In this document: positions 16,092 through 24,657 of the stretch, piece after piece
How positions within the stretch are numbered: the first letter of the stretch is position 1
How the letters are laid out: the number at the start of each line of letters is the position of its first letter
Assembly (NCBI RefSeq): GCF_030283145.1
Contig: NZ_JASNWE010000003.1
Coordinates: 930,001-994,000, forward strand
Direction of reading: 5' to 3'
From: Actinomadura xylanilytica
GTDB taxonomy: Bacteria > Actinomycetota > Actinomycetes > Streptosporangiales > Streptosporangiaceae
Length of the DNA stretch: 64,000 bases
Program-made: the position numbers and the translations under genes
The notes under the pieces: generated by a model
Seen by the model: the letters and a program-made list of their open reading frames with translations, nothing else
What the model was told of the DNA's origin: nothing
The model's database searches: none

Positions 16092-18011
16092 TCAGTCGGA
16101 GGAGGTCGCGGGCTCGCGGCTCTCCACCGCGGTGACCTTGGCGACGGCCTCGGTCACGTCGCGGGCGAGGGCCTGCGGCGTGAGCCCGAGGTCGGCGAGG
16201 ATCTGCGCCCGCGAGGCGTGCTCGAGGAACTCCTGCGGGATGCCGAAGGTGCGGACCGGGACGTCGACGGCCGCGTCGCGCAGCGCCCGCGCCACCGCAT
16301 CGCCGACGGCGCCGGTGCGGCCGTTGTCCTCGGCCACCGCGACCAGGGTGTGCCGGGCCGCCTCGGCCGGCAGCTCGGGGTCGAGCGGCTTGACCCAGCG
16401 GGGGTCGAGCACCGTGACGCCGATGCCCTGGGCGGCGATCAGCCCGGCCGCCTCCACCGCGGCCGTCGCCATCGACCCGGCCGCCACCAGGAGCACCCGG
16501 GTGCCGTTGGAGCCGTCGTGCCGGGCCAGCACGTCCATGCCGCCGACGTGCCCGACGGCCTCGATGTCGGCGGCCACCGGGCCCTTGGGGTAGCGGAGCG
16601 CGGTCGGCCCGTCCGACACCGCCACGCACTCGCGCAGCAGCTCGCGCAGCCGGGCGCCGTCGCGCGGCACCGCCACCCGCAGGCCCGGGATGAGCTGGAG
16701 GATCGACAGGTCCCACATGCCGTTGTGGCTCGGGCCGTCGTCGCCAGTGACCCCGGCACGGTCGAGGGCGAAGGTGACCGCCTGCCCGTGCAGCGCGGTG
16801 TCCATCAGGATCTGGTCGAAGGCCCGGTTGACGAAGGTGGCGTAGATCGCCACGACCGGGTGCAGGCCGCCCAGCGCGAGCCCGGTCGCCGAGGTGACCG
16901 CGTGCTGCTCGGCGATGCCCACGTCGTAGACGCGGTCGGGGAACTCCTCGGCGAACGGCGCCAGCCCGACCGGGTGGAGCATCGCGGCGGTGATGCCGAC
17001 CACGTCCGGGCGCTCGCGGGCGATCTCCAGCATCTCGGCGCCGAACACGCTCGTCCAGCCGGGACCGGCGGAGCTGGGCAGCGACTTGCCGGTGGCGGGG
17101 TCGAACGCGCCGCCGGTGTGCATGCAGTCCTCGAGGTCGTTCTCGGCGGGCGCGTAGCCCTGCCCCTTGCGGGTGATGCAGTGCACGATCACCGGCCGGC
17201 CGAAGCCGCGGGCGCGGCGCAGCGCGTGCTCGACCGCGTCCTCGTCGTGGCCGTCGATCGGGCCGACGTACTTCATCCCGAGGTCCTCGAACATCGCCTG
17301 CGGCGCCAGGACGTCCTTGAGGCCCTTCTTGATGCCGTGCAGCGCCTCGTAGGCGACGGTGCCGACCACCGGGGCGCGCGGCACGGTCTTCTTGATCAGG
17401 TCGAGCGCGTGCTCGTAGCCCTGGGTGACCCGCAGGTCGGCCAGGTGCCCGGCCAGCCCGCCGATCGTCGGGGAGTACGAGCGGCCGTTGTCGTTCACCA
17501 CGATGATCACCGGGCGGTCCAGGCCGGCGGCGATGTTGTTGAGCGCCTCCCAGCACATCCCGCCGGTCAGCGCGCCGTCGCCGACGACCGCGACCACGGC
17601 GCGGTCGTCCTCGCCGCGGAGCTGGAACGCCTTGGCCAGCCCGTCGGCGTACGACAGGGCGGTGGAGGCGTGCGAGTTCTCGATGACGTCGTGCTCGGAC
17701 TCGTCCCGGCTCGGGTAGCCCGACAGGCCCCCGCGGCGGCGCAGCAGGCCGAAATCGTGCCGGCCGGTGAGCACCTTGTGCACGTACGCCTGGTGGCCGA
17801 CGTCGAACAGGATCCGGTCGTGCGGAGAGTCGAAGACCCGGTGCAGGGCGATGGTCAGCTCGACGGCGCCCAGGTTGGGCCCCAGGTGCCCGCCGGTCTT
17901 GGAGACCGCAGCCACGAGGAACTCCCGGATCTCCTCCGCGAGCCGCGGCATTTGCGTGGCGTCCAGTCGTTTGAGGTCTCGCGGACCTGTGATCGACTCC
18001 AGCAAGCTCAC
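16092..18011 (-). CDS. dxs: 1-deoxy-D-xylulose-5-phosphate synthase
   Basis: A 639-residue thiamine-diphosphate enzyme joining pyruvate and glyceraldehyde-3-phosphate in the first step of the MEP isoprenoid pathway. The ThDP/Mg site is GDGALTGGMCWEALNNI with a later NDN (VNDNGRSYSP); early His residues (GGHLGPNLG, DVGHQAYVHKVLTG) are conserved; the transketolase pyrimidine domain has GVTGDDGPSHNGMWDLS. The start is set at GTG 18011 (MSLLESITGPRDLK) because GGAG lies 6 nt upstream; the TTG at 18017 would abut that RBS. Divergent from idi, with which it supplies IPP/DMAPP. Confidence 0.97.
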   Translation of the reverse strand: MSLLESITGPRDLKRLDATQMPRLAEEIREFLVAAVSKTGGHLGPNLGAVELTIALHRVFDSPHDRILFDVGHQAYVHKVLTGRHDFGLLRRRGGLSGYPSRDESEHDVIENSHASTALSYADGLAKAFQLRGEDDRAVVAVVGDGALTGGMCWEALNNIAAGLDRPVIIVVNDNGRSYSPTIGGLAGHLADLRVTQGYEHALDLIKKTVPRAPVVGTVAYEALHGIKKGLKDVLAPQAMFEDLGMKYVGPIDGHDEDAVEHALRRARGFGRPVIVHCITRKGQGYAPAENDLEDCMHTGGAFDPATGKSLPSSAGPGWTSVFGAEMLEIARERPDVVGITAAMLHPVGLAPFAEEFPDRVYDVGIAEQHAVTSATGLALGGLHPVVAIYATFVNRAFDQILMDTALHGQAVTFALDRAGVTGDDGPSHNGMWDLSILQLIPGLRVAVPRDGARLRELLRECVAVSDGPTALRYPKGPVAADIEAVGHVGGMDVLARHDGSNGTRVLLVAAGSMATAAVEAAGLIAAQGIGVTVLDPRWVKPLDPELPAEAARHTLVAVAEDNGRTGAVGDAVARALRDAAVDVPVRTFGIPQEFLEHASRAQILADLGLTPQALARDVTEAVAKVTAVESREPATSSD

Positions 18012-18160
18012 GCTCAACTCCTCAATCGGGGACTCCCCAGCCCCCGTCGTTGGACCAGGCCGAGTTTAGTCCTGGTTTGCCTCCCGCGCGCCGTCGGCGG
18101 CAGGAGTGTCACCTTGCCAAGTAACCGACCGCACGCGCCCGGATGCGATAGGAAGAGGGC

Positions 18161-18745
18161 ATGGCTGTTGAAGAGATCGTGCTGCTCAACGCGGCGGACG
18201 AGGCCATCGGAACGGCCCCCAAGAGCGCGAGCCACCATCGGGACACTCCCTACCATCTGGCATTCTCCTGCTATGTGGTGGATACCCAGGGGCGCGTTCT
18301 GATCACGCAGCGTGCTCTGGGCAAGCGCACCTTTCCCGGGGTGTGGACGGGGAGCTGCTGCGGCCACCCCGGTCCGGGCGAGGGGCTGCGCGGCGCGGTC
18401 CTGCGGCGGCTGCGGGACGAGCTGGGCGTGACCGGCGCCACGCTGACCCCGGTGCTGCCCCGGTTCCGCTACCGGGCGGTCGCGGGCGACGGGACCGTCG
18501 AGTACGAGCGGTGCCCGGTGGTGCGCGGCGTCGTCCCCGAGGACGCCGCCGGGTCCGTCCGGCCCAACCCCGACGAGGTCGAGCGGGCCGAATGGTGGTC
18601 GTGGGACCGCTGCCTGGAGCTGACCGGCAAGCCCGAGTCCTCGCCCTGGTACCGCCTCCAGCTCGCCGAGCTGGCCCCGCTGGGCGAGCCGCTCGGCTGG
18701 CCGGACGCGGACGCCGCCGCCCTGCCGCCCGCGCTCCCCTGGTGA
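18161..18745 (+). CDS. idi: isopentenyl-diphosphate delta-isomerase, type I
   Basis: A 194-residue Nudix-fold enzyme interconverting IPP and DMAPP. The catalytic Cys is in TGSCCGHPGPGE (compare the NTCCSHP of the family); the Nudix-like helix is GLRGAVLRRLRDELGV; the metal/acid Glu pair is in NPDEVERAEWW. His residues of the metal site are in DTPYHLAFS. Length is typical. The gene is divergent from dxs with a 149-bp shared upstream region, so both ends of the isoprenoid supply may be co-regulated. Its last codons form the first unit of a 20-bp tandem repeat. Confidence 0.95.
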   Translation: MAVEEIVLLNAADEAIGTAPKSASHHRDTPYHLAFSCYVVDTQGRVLITQRALGKRTFPGVWTGSCCGHPGPGEGLRGAVLRRLRDELGVTGATLTPVLPRFRYRAVAGDGTVEYERCPVVRGVVPEDAAGSVRPNPDEVERAEWWSWDRCLELTGKPESSPWYRLQLAELAPLGEPLGWPDADAAALPPALPW

Positions 18746-18810
18746 CCCCCGCGCCTCCCTGGTGCCCCCTGCGCTTCTCCCGGTGATCCCGTGCTCCCCG
18801 GTGACCCCAC
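18731..18810 (+). repeat. four imperfect 20-bp tandem repeats spanning the idi stop codon
   Basis: Units at 18731, 18751, 18771 and 18791 follow an exact 20-bp period. They start GCGCTCCCCTGGTGACCCCC, GCGCCTCCCTGGTGCCCCCT, GCGCTTCTCCCGGTGATCCC and GTGCTCCCCGGTGACCCCAC. The first unit contains the last Leu-Pro-Trp-stop of idi, so the gene end has been duplicated into non-coding DNA. Confidence 0.75.
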
Positions 18811-18957
18811 GTGGCGTCCGACATGCCGCCGCGGTGACGGTCGGTTACCTCCAGGGCGCCACGGGATAACCGCGCGATCACTTTTCGGCGCCCGGTGTTG
18901 ACCCGTCGACTCATCCGAACAGACGCTTGTTTCTCGGGGTAACCGAAGGGACTGGCG

Positions 18958-20268
18958 ATGCTGGGACGAACGGGTAACCGGAAGACCGCCTTCGCGGCCA
19001 TGGCCCTCAGCGGCGTGCTGGCCGCGTCCGCCACGGCCTGTGGCGGCGGCGACGGCGGCGACAAGAACAGCGACAAGTCCGAGGTCGAGGTCTTCTCGTG
19101 GTGGACCGGCCCGGGCGAGGCCGACGGGCTGGCCGCGCTGAAGGCCGACTTCGAGAAGAAGAACCCCGGCACCAAGTTCACCAACGCCGCCATCGCGGGC
19201 GGCTCGGGCACGCAGGCCCAGGCAGTGCTGGCCAGCCGGCTCCAGAACCGCAAGCCGCCGGACTCCTTCCAGGGGCACGCGGGCGCGGAGCTGCTCGACT
19301 ACATCAAGGCCGGGCAGATCGAGCCGCTCGACTCGTTCTACGCCGAGAACAACCTCAAGAGCGCCTACCCCGAGCAGCTCCTCCAGCAGATCACCTACCA
19401 GGGCAAGATCTACTCGGTGCCGGTGGACATCCACCGCTCGAACATGCTCTGGTACAACCCCTCGATCCTCAAGGACGCCGGAGTGTCCGGGGCGCCGAAG
19501 TCGATCGCCGACTTCATCACCGCGCTGAAGGCGGTCAAGGAGAAGACCAAGAAGGTCCCGCTGTCGCTCGGCGCGCAGTGGACCGCCGACCACCTGCTGG
19601 AGAACGTCCTGCTCGGCGACCTCGGCGCCGACGCCTACAACGCGCTGTGGAAGCCGGGCGCCGACTGGAGCAGCCCCGCGGTCACCAAGGCGCTGACCGA
19701 CTACACCGAGATCATCAAGTACACCACGGCGGAGGCCGCCTCCACCGACTGGCAGGGCGCCGCCAAGGCCGTGGTGGACGGCAAGGCCGCCTTCAACATC
19801 ATGGGCGACTGGGCCTACGGCTACTTCACCGGCACCGCCCCGAACGGCCTCGGCAAGAAGCTCGACACCGACTTCAAGTACGCGCCGTCCCCCGGCACCG
19901 ACGGCACCTACATGTGGCTGTCGGACAGCTTCACGCTGCCGAAGGGCGCGCCGCACCGCGGCGGGGCGCTGGCGTGGCTGAAGGAGGCGTCCAGCAAGGA
20001 GGGCCAGGACCTCTTCAACCCGAAGAAGGGCTCGGTCCCGGCCCGCAAGGACGCCGACAAGACCCTCTACAAGGGCTACCTGGAGTACGCGTTCAACGAG
20101 TGGAACAAGCCCGGCGTGAAGCTGGCCGGCTCGTTCTGGCACGGCGTGAACGCGTCCAAGAAGTGGCACACCGACATCGACACCGCGGTCGGGCTGTTCC
20201 TTCAGAACAAGGACATGGCCAAGCTCCAGAGCGCGCTGGTCGACGCCGCCAAGAACGACGCCGAGTGA
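18958..20268 (+). CDS. sugar ABC transporter substrate-binding lipoprotein
   Basis: A 436-residue lipoprotein: signal peptide with lipobox ASATAC (Cys28). It belongs to the extracellular solute-binding family 1 (MalE/UgpB-like), with EVFSWWTGPGEADGLAALKADFEKKNPG at the mature N-terminus, a hinge-region NMLWYNPSIL and GDWAYGYFTG. It resembles glucose/mannose-binding proteins of actinobacterial CUT1 systems. Two permease genes follow directly; no ATPase gene is present, so the importer probably shares the housekeeping MsiK-type ATPase. A weak TTGACC lies upstream. Confidence 0.93.
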   Translation: MLGRTGNRKTAFAAMALSGVLAASATACGGGDGGDKNSDKSEVEVFSWWTGPGEADGLAALKADFEKKNPGTKFTNAAIAGGSGTQAQAVLASRLQNRKPPDSFQGHAGAELLDYIKAGQIEPLDSFYAENNLKSAYPEQLLQQITYQGKIYSVPVDIHRSNMLWYNPSILKDAGVSGAPKSIADFITALKAVKEKTKKVPLSLGAQWTADHLLENVLLGDLGADAYNALWKPGADWSSPAVTKALTDYTEIIKYTTAEAASTDWQGAAKAVVDGKAAFNIMGDWAYGYFTGTAPNGLGKKLDTDFKYAPSPGTDGTYMWLSDSFTLPKGAPHRGGALAWLKEASSKEGQDLFNPKKGSVPARKDADKTLYKGYLEYAFNEWNKPGVKLAGSFWHGVNASKKWHTDIDTAVGLFLQNKDMAKLQSALVDAAKNDAE

Positions 20269-20272
20269 CCTG

Positions 20273-21190
20273 GTGGGCGACCGCGTGAAACGGCGACCGG
20301 GGCCGCGCAGGGGCCCGACGTGGCTGCCCGGCCTGCTGCTGGTGTCGCCGTCGATCCTGGCGATCGGCCTGTTCGTGTACGGGCTGATCTTCTGGAACAC
20401 GCGGGTGGCGGTGAGCGGCAAGCACGACGAGGTCACGCCGTACGGGTTCGACAAGGGCAGGAACTTCGTCGACCTGTGGAGCCAGCCGAGCTGGCCCGGC
20501 GCGGTCAGGCACGCGCTGCTGTTCACCGCCGTGTTCGTCGGCGGGGCGCTGCTGCTCGGCGCGTTCCTGGCGTTCCTGATGGACAAGGGCATCCGGGGCG
20601 AGGCCGGGTTCCGGGCGGTCTACCTGTTCCCGATGGCGATCTCGTTCATCGCCAGCGGGGTGGTGTGGCGCTGGCTGATGAACCCGGCGCCGCCCGAGCG
20701 GGCGGTCGGCCTGAACCAGCTCTTCGACAAGGCCGGGCTGGGCGCGCTCGCCAACGACTGGTGGCAGAACCAGGACTGGGGCATGGCCGCGATGGCGCTG
20801 CCGGCGGTCTGGCAGATGTCGGGCTACGTCATGGCGCTGTATCTGGCCGGGTTCCGCGGCGTGCCCGAGGAGCTGCGGGAGGCGGCCCGGGTCGACGGCG
20901 CGTCCGAGTGGAAGGTCTACCGGTATGTGGTGTTCCCGCAGCTCCGCCCGGTGACGCTGTCGGCACTGATCATCCTCGGGCACATCTCGCTGAAGGTGTT
21001 CGACCTGATCATGGCGATCGCGGGCAAGCAGATCATCACCTACGTCCCGGCGATCGCGACGTACGTGGAGGTGTTCGACCGGCACGATCCGGCCAACGGC
21101 GCGACGATCGCCACGTACCTGCTGCTCGCGGTGGCGCTGCTGGTGATCCCCTACCTGGTCTGGTCGGTGCGGGCGGACCGGGCCCGATGA
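20273..21190 (+). CDS. sugar ABC transporter permease (MalF/UgpA type)
   Basis: A 305-residue inner-membrane subunit with about six helices. The EAA loop that contacts the ATPase is EELREAARVDGASEWKVYRYVVFPQLRP near residues 200-228. An in-frame GTG at 20285 is an alternative start; both lack a clear RBS, as expected for coupling to the binding-protein gene whose stop is 2 nt upstream of 20273... The gene ends in an ATGA overlap with the partner permease. Confidence 0.9.
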   Translation: MGDRVKRRPGPRRGPTWLPGLLLVSPSILAIGLFVYGLIFWNTRVAVSGKHDEVTPYGFDKGRNFVDLWSQPSWPGAVRHALLFTAVFVGGALLLGAFLAFLMDKGIRGEAGFRAVYLFPMAISFIASGVVWRWLMNPAPPERAVGLNQLFDKAGLGALANDWWQNQDWGMAAMALPAVWQMSGYVMALYLAGFRGVPEELREAARVDGASEWKVYRYVVFPQLRPVTLSALIILGHISLKVFDLIMAIAGKQIITYVPAIATYVEVFDRHDPANGATIATYLLLAVALLVIPYLVWSVRADRAR

Positions 21191-22134
21191 GGGACGGAGC
21201 GAGCGCGATGGCGGCGGACGGAGCGGGTTCGATGGCGGCGGACGGCGGAGCGAAGACGGCGCGCGGCGGAGCGAAGACGGCGGCGCCGGGGTCCCCGGCG
21301 GGGCCGTCCACCGGGGCCCGGGTGCTGCGGGTCGTCCGGCCGCTGCTGCTGCTGGCGTTCGTGCTGCTGTTCCTGCTGCCGGTCTACGTCCTGGTGGTGA
21401 CGAGCTTCAAGTCGCTCCAGGAGGCCGATCCGAGCACGGCGTGGAACCTGCCGCAGCACTGGAGCACGGCGGGCTGGCGGACGGCGTGGACCACGCTGCG
21501 GCCGGGCCTGGAGAACAGCGTGAAGATCGCGGTCTCCGGATCGCTGATCGCGGCGGTGCTCGGGTCGCTGAACGGGTTCGTGCTGAGCAAGTGGCGGTTC
21601 CCCGGTTCCGACGCGGTGTTCACGCTGTTCCTGTTCGGGATGTTCATCCCGTACCAGGCGGTGATGATCCCGCTCGCCGGGCTGCTCACCCACATGGAGC
21701 TGGTGGGCACCATCCGGGGCCTGGTGCTGGCGCACGTGGTGTACGGCATCCCGATCTGCACGCTGATCTTCCGGAACTACTACGTCACGATCCCGGGCGA
21801 GCTGATCGAGGCGGCCCGGGTGGACGGCGCCGGGATGCTGCGCACGTACTGGTCGATCGTCGCACCGGTGTCGGGCCCAGCGTTCGCGGTGACGCTGATC
21901 TGGCAGTTCACCTCGCTGTGGAACGACTTCCTCTTCGCGGTGTTCCTCGGCGCGCCCGACAGCTGGCCGGTGACGGTGATGCTGAACAACACGGCCGGAT
22001 CGGGGGCCGCGGCCGTGTCCTACAACGTGCAGATGGCGTCGGCGCTGCTGGCTTCGCTGCCGACGCTGCTGGTCTACCTGCTGCTCGGCCGGTTCTTCAT
22101 GCGCGGGCTGATGGCGGGTGCGCTGAAGGGATGA
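21187..22134 (+). CDS. sugar ABC transporter permease (MalG/UgpE type)
   Basis: A 315-residue subunit with six helices and the EAA motif ELIEAARVDGAGMLRTYWSIVAP. ATG at 21187 overlaps the first permease stop. The first ~40 residues are unusual: short echoing units (SAMAADGA, GSMAADGG, GAKTARGGAKTAA) make a low-complexity cytoplasmic tail before the first helix at ~48-68; homologues normally start closer to it, so either the tail is an expanded repeat or a later start is used. Confidence 0.88.
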   Translation: MRDGASAMAADGAGSMAADGGAKTARGGAKTAAPGSPAGPSTGARVLRVVRPLLLLAFVLLFLLPVYVLVVTSFKSLQEADPSTAWNLPQHWSTAGWRTAWTTLRPGLENSVKIAVSGSLIAAVLGSLNGFVLSKWRFPGSDAVFTLFLFGMFIPYQAVMIPLAGLLTHMELVGTIRGLVLAHVVYGIPICTLIFRNYYVTIPGELIEAARVDGAGMLRTYWSIVAPVSGPAFAVTLIWQFTSLWNDFLFAVFLGAPDSWPVTVMLNNTAGSGAAAVSYNVQMASALLASLPTLLVYLLLGRFFMRGLMAGALKG

Positions 22135-22345
22135 GGCGGGGCGGCGGCGGGGGTTGCCTTCCGTCCGATATAGGCCATTACACAGGAGGAACGGGCGTTT
22201 CCTGCGCATCGTGGCTATGCTCGCGCCCCGTCCTTGCATTTCGCTCCCGTCCGTACGCGGATCCCGGAAGTGCGGCGCCCCCGCCACCGGCCCGGACGTC
22301 CCGGACGTGCGCGTGGGAGTGCGTGACTCCCGACTAGGAGAAGAC

Positions 22346-23218
22346 ATGCGTGCAGTTCGACTCGCCGCGACCGGTGCCGCAGCCGGTGCCGCGACCGCCG
22401 TCACGGCGCTGGGCATGGCGGGACCCGCCCTCGCCGCCCCCGAGCCCGCGCCCGCGGTCCCGGCGGTGAAGGTCGCCCCCAACCCGTTCAAGCCGGGCGC
22501 CAGCCTGACCGTCAAGATCAGCGCCTGCGACACGGCCCCGGCCGGCGGCGCCGGCCAGGTCTTCACGGCCGCGCCGAAGTTCCGCGGGAACGCCGGCGAG
22601 CTCTGGACCGCCGTCGCGGCGACCAAGCCGTCCTTGACGCCCGGCCACAGCTACAAGGCGGCGTTCACCTGCAAGGTCGGCGAAACGACCCACAAGCTGA
22701 CGCTGACGGTGAACCCGAGCAAGGAGCCCGGCGTCAAGCCGGCGCCGCAGAAGTTCTCGTTCGGCTACGACGACGTCGAGCTGAGCACCCGCAAGGTGAT
22801 CCCGGGCAAGTCGATGACCTTCACCATCACCTGCCCGACGGCGGTGACGATCACCGGCAACGGGTTCACCACCAAGGCGCTGGCGGTGAAGACCGTCCGC
22901 ACGGGCGTCTTCAAGGCCGTCGGCATGTTCCGCAGCGGCACGCTGCCGAACCCGACCGTGGCCACCGTGGCGTGCAAGGGCCACGGGTACGTCAAGTACA
23001 GCACCAAGCCGGGCGAGGCGATCAAGCCGGGCAAGAAGTCGCCACAGATCCCCGCAGGCGCCCCCAACACCGGTGACGGCAGCCTCTCCCTGCACCACGA
23101 GGACGGCGGCTCGATGACGCCGGCGCTCGTCGGCGGCGGGTCCGCCGGCGCGCTGGCCGTCGTCGGCGGCGGCCTGGTGCTGCTGCGCCGCCGGGGCGCC
23201 GGGCGGGAGCAGTCCTAA
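22346..23218 (+). CDS. sortase-anchored secreted surface protein
   Basis: A 290-residue exported protein. Signal peptide ~1-31 ending ALAAP. Two beta-sandwich-like segments of ~85 residues follow, each with a paired-Cys pattern (ISACDTAP...AFTCKVG and FTITCPTAV...ATVACKG). The C-terminus is a cell-wall sorting signal: APNTG at 239-243, a hydrophobic span ending AVVGGGLVLL, and RRRGAGREQS. The adjacent downstream gene encodes a class F sortase, its likely enzyme. AGGAGAAGAC precedes the ATG. It may be a wall-linked adhesin or coat protein; its ligand is unknown. Confidence 0.82.
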   Translation: MRAVRLAATGAAAGAATAVTALGMAGPALAAPEPAPAVPAVKVAPNPFKPGASLTVKISACDTAPAGGAGQVFTAAPKFRGNAGELWTAVAATKPSLTPGHSYKAAFTCKVGETTHKLTLTVNPSKEPGVKPAPQKFSFGYDDVELSTRKVIPGKSMTFTITCPTAVTITGNGFTTKALAVKTVRTGVFKAVGMFRSGTLPNPTVATVACKGHGYVKYSTKPGEAIKPGKKSPQIPAGAPNTGDGSLSLHHEDGGSMTPALVGGGSAGALAVVGGGLVLLRRRGAGREQS

Positions 23219-23890
23219 GTGCCCGGTGACACCAGCGCGTCCGCCGGCCGCCGCGTCCTCGGCGCGGCGGCCGGCGTGCTGCTCGGCGGCCTGCTGCTCG
23301 GCGGGTGCGGCGGCGGGAACACCGCGGGCTCGGCCCCGCCCACCGCCCCGGGCTCGTCCTCGGCCCCGGTCCCGGCGCGCGCATCCGCGTCCGCCCCGGC
23401 CGCGCAGGTCACGTACGCCCAGCCGATGGGACGGTCGCTGCCGAAGTCCATCAGGATCCCCAAGATCGGCGTGTCGGCGCCGGTGTCGCAGCTCGGCCTC
23501 AAGGCCGATGGCACCATCCAGGAGCCGCCGCTGTCGCGGCCCAACCTCGCCGGCTGGTACGAGCAGGGCCCGACGCCCGGCGAGGAGGGGCCCTCGGTGG
23601 TGCTCGGGCACGTCGACGCCAACAAGAGGGCGGCGGTCTTCTTCAAGCTGAAGGAGCTGAAGAAGGGCGACCGGATCGAGGTGACCCGCCAGGACGGCTC
23701 GGTCGCCACGTTCGCCGTGCAGGGCATGGAGGACGTCCCCAAGAAGTCCTTCCCGGGCGAGAAGGTCTACGCCGAGGACCTCGACTACGCGGCGCTGCGG
23801 CTGGTCACCTGCGGTGGCGCCTTCGACGCGGGTACCGGGCATTACGTGAACAACACGATCGCCTACGCCAGGCTCGTCGACGCCACCTGA
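23219..23890 (+). CDS. class F sortase
   Basis: A 223-residue transpeptidase attaching proteins to the cell wall. Catalytic triad: H131 (VVLGHVDA), C198 (RLVTCGG) and R218 (IAYARLVD). An N-terminal hydrophobic stretch at ~12-30 ends LLLGGCGGG, which reads as a lipobox, so the enzyme may be lipid-anchored rather than held by a helix. A Pro/Ala/Ser linker (~35-62) separates it from the beta-barrel. GTG at 23219 directly follows the TAA of the substrate gene, indicating one operon. Confidence 0.9.
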   Translation: MPGDTSASAGRRVLGAAAGVLLGGLLLGGCGGGNTAGSAPPTAPGSSSAPVPARASASAPAAQVTYAQPMGRSLPKSIRIPKIGVSAPVSQLGLKADGTIQEPPLSRPNLAGWYEQGPTPGEEGPSVVLGHVDANKRAAVFFKLKELKKGDRIEVTRQDGSVATFAVQGMEDVPKKSFPGEKVYAEDLDYAALRLVTCGGAFDAGTGHYVNNTIAYARLVDAT

Positions 23891-23915
23891 CCTCAGGTGC
23901 ACACGGCCCCGGCCC

Positions 23916-23944
23916 GCGCCCCCGGCCGTTCCGGCCCGGGGCGC
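23916..23944 (+). terminator. hairpin after the sortase gene
   Basis: GCGCCCCCGGCC (23916-23927) pairs with GGCCCGGGGCGC (23933-23944) with a single mismatch and a 5-nt loop, 26 nt after the sortase stop. Confidence 0.65.
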
Positions 23945-24160
23945 GGCGCGCGGCGGCCCGATCCGGTCGGCCCCTCACCCCCATTACAGCCAGTGACCGG
24001 TTGGCCTTTGCCCCAGGATGCACCTACCCTCTCGGTCACGGTCGGGTGGCAGGCCGGTGCGGATCTGCCCGCCCATACCGGGGCAGTCCGCCAGAAAGCG
24101 GGCACCACGCACCGTGTCGTCCGGCGAAGATGTACACCTGAAGAGCACGGGAGGTGCCGC

Positions 24161-24601
24161 GTGCAGGCGATCAGCGTCCAGCAGCCCTGGGCCTTCGCGA
24201 TCGCGCGAGGCGGGAAGACGGTCTCCAACCAGAGCCTGCCGACCGCCTATCGCGGTCCGCTCCTGATCCACGCCTCGATGCGGGTCGACCTCACCGCCTG
24301 CGACTCCCCGCTGGTGCGGGCCGCCGGCTGGGACCCGCACGACCCGCTCGCCACCATCGGCGCGGTCATCGCGCTGGCCGAGCTCGATGACGTCTGCTCC
24401 TCCGGAGTGCTCGACAGCGCCTGCGGCTGCGGCCCGTGGGCCCGGCCCGAGGCGCACCACTGGCGGCTCGGCAGCGTCCGGGCCCTGCCCCGGCCCATCG
24501 TGGCGCTCGGCCGCGCCGATCCGTGGGTGCCCATGCCCGCGCTGGTCGCCGAGGTCCGCGCCATGTTCTCCGCCGCCGCCGCCCCCGACCGCTGCCCCTG
24601 A
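24161..24601 (+). CDS. ASCH-like domain protein
   Basis: A 146-residue protein beginning VQAISVQQPWAFAIARGGKTVSNQSLPTAYRGPLLIHAS. This is the pattern of ASCH/PUA-like domains (ISVRQPWAxxIxxGxKxxENRxxxTxxRGxLLIHA), which bind RNA or modified nucleotides. The usual Glu-Asn-Arg of the motif is Ser-Asn-Gln here, a departure at the presumed binding site. A Cys-rich loop (CSSGVLDSACGCGPW) sits where the family has its insert. GTG at 24161 has GGGAGGT upstream. Converges with mug. Confidence 0.75.
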   Translation: MQAISVQQPWAFAIARGGKTVSNQSLPTAYRGPLLIHASMRVDLTACDSPLVRAAGWDPHDPLATIGAVIALAELDDVCSSGVLDSACGCGPWARPEAHHWRLGSVRALPRPIVALGRADPWVPMPALVAEVRAMFSAAAAPDRCP

Positions 24602-24621
24602 CCTCGGCCCGCGCCGCGCGG

Positions 24622-24657
24622 CCGTCCGCGCCGCCCGGCCACCCGATCTCCGGACGG
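24622..24657. terminator. possible shared hairpin between convergent genes
   Basis: CCGTCCG (24622-24628) and CGGACGG (24651-24657) could close a 22-nt loop between the ASCH-like gene and mug, next to the mug stop at 24658. Weak because of the long loop. Confidence 0.3.
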
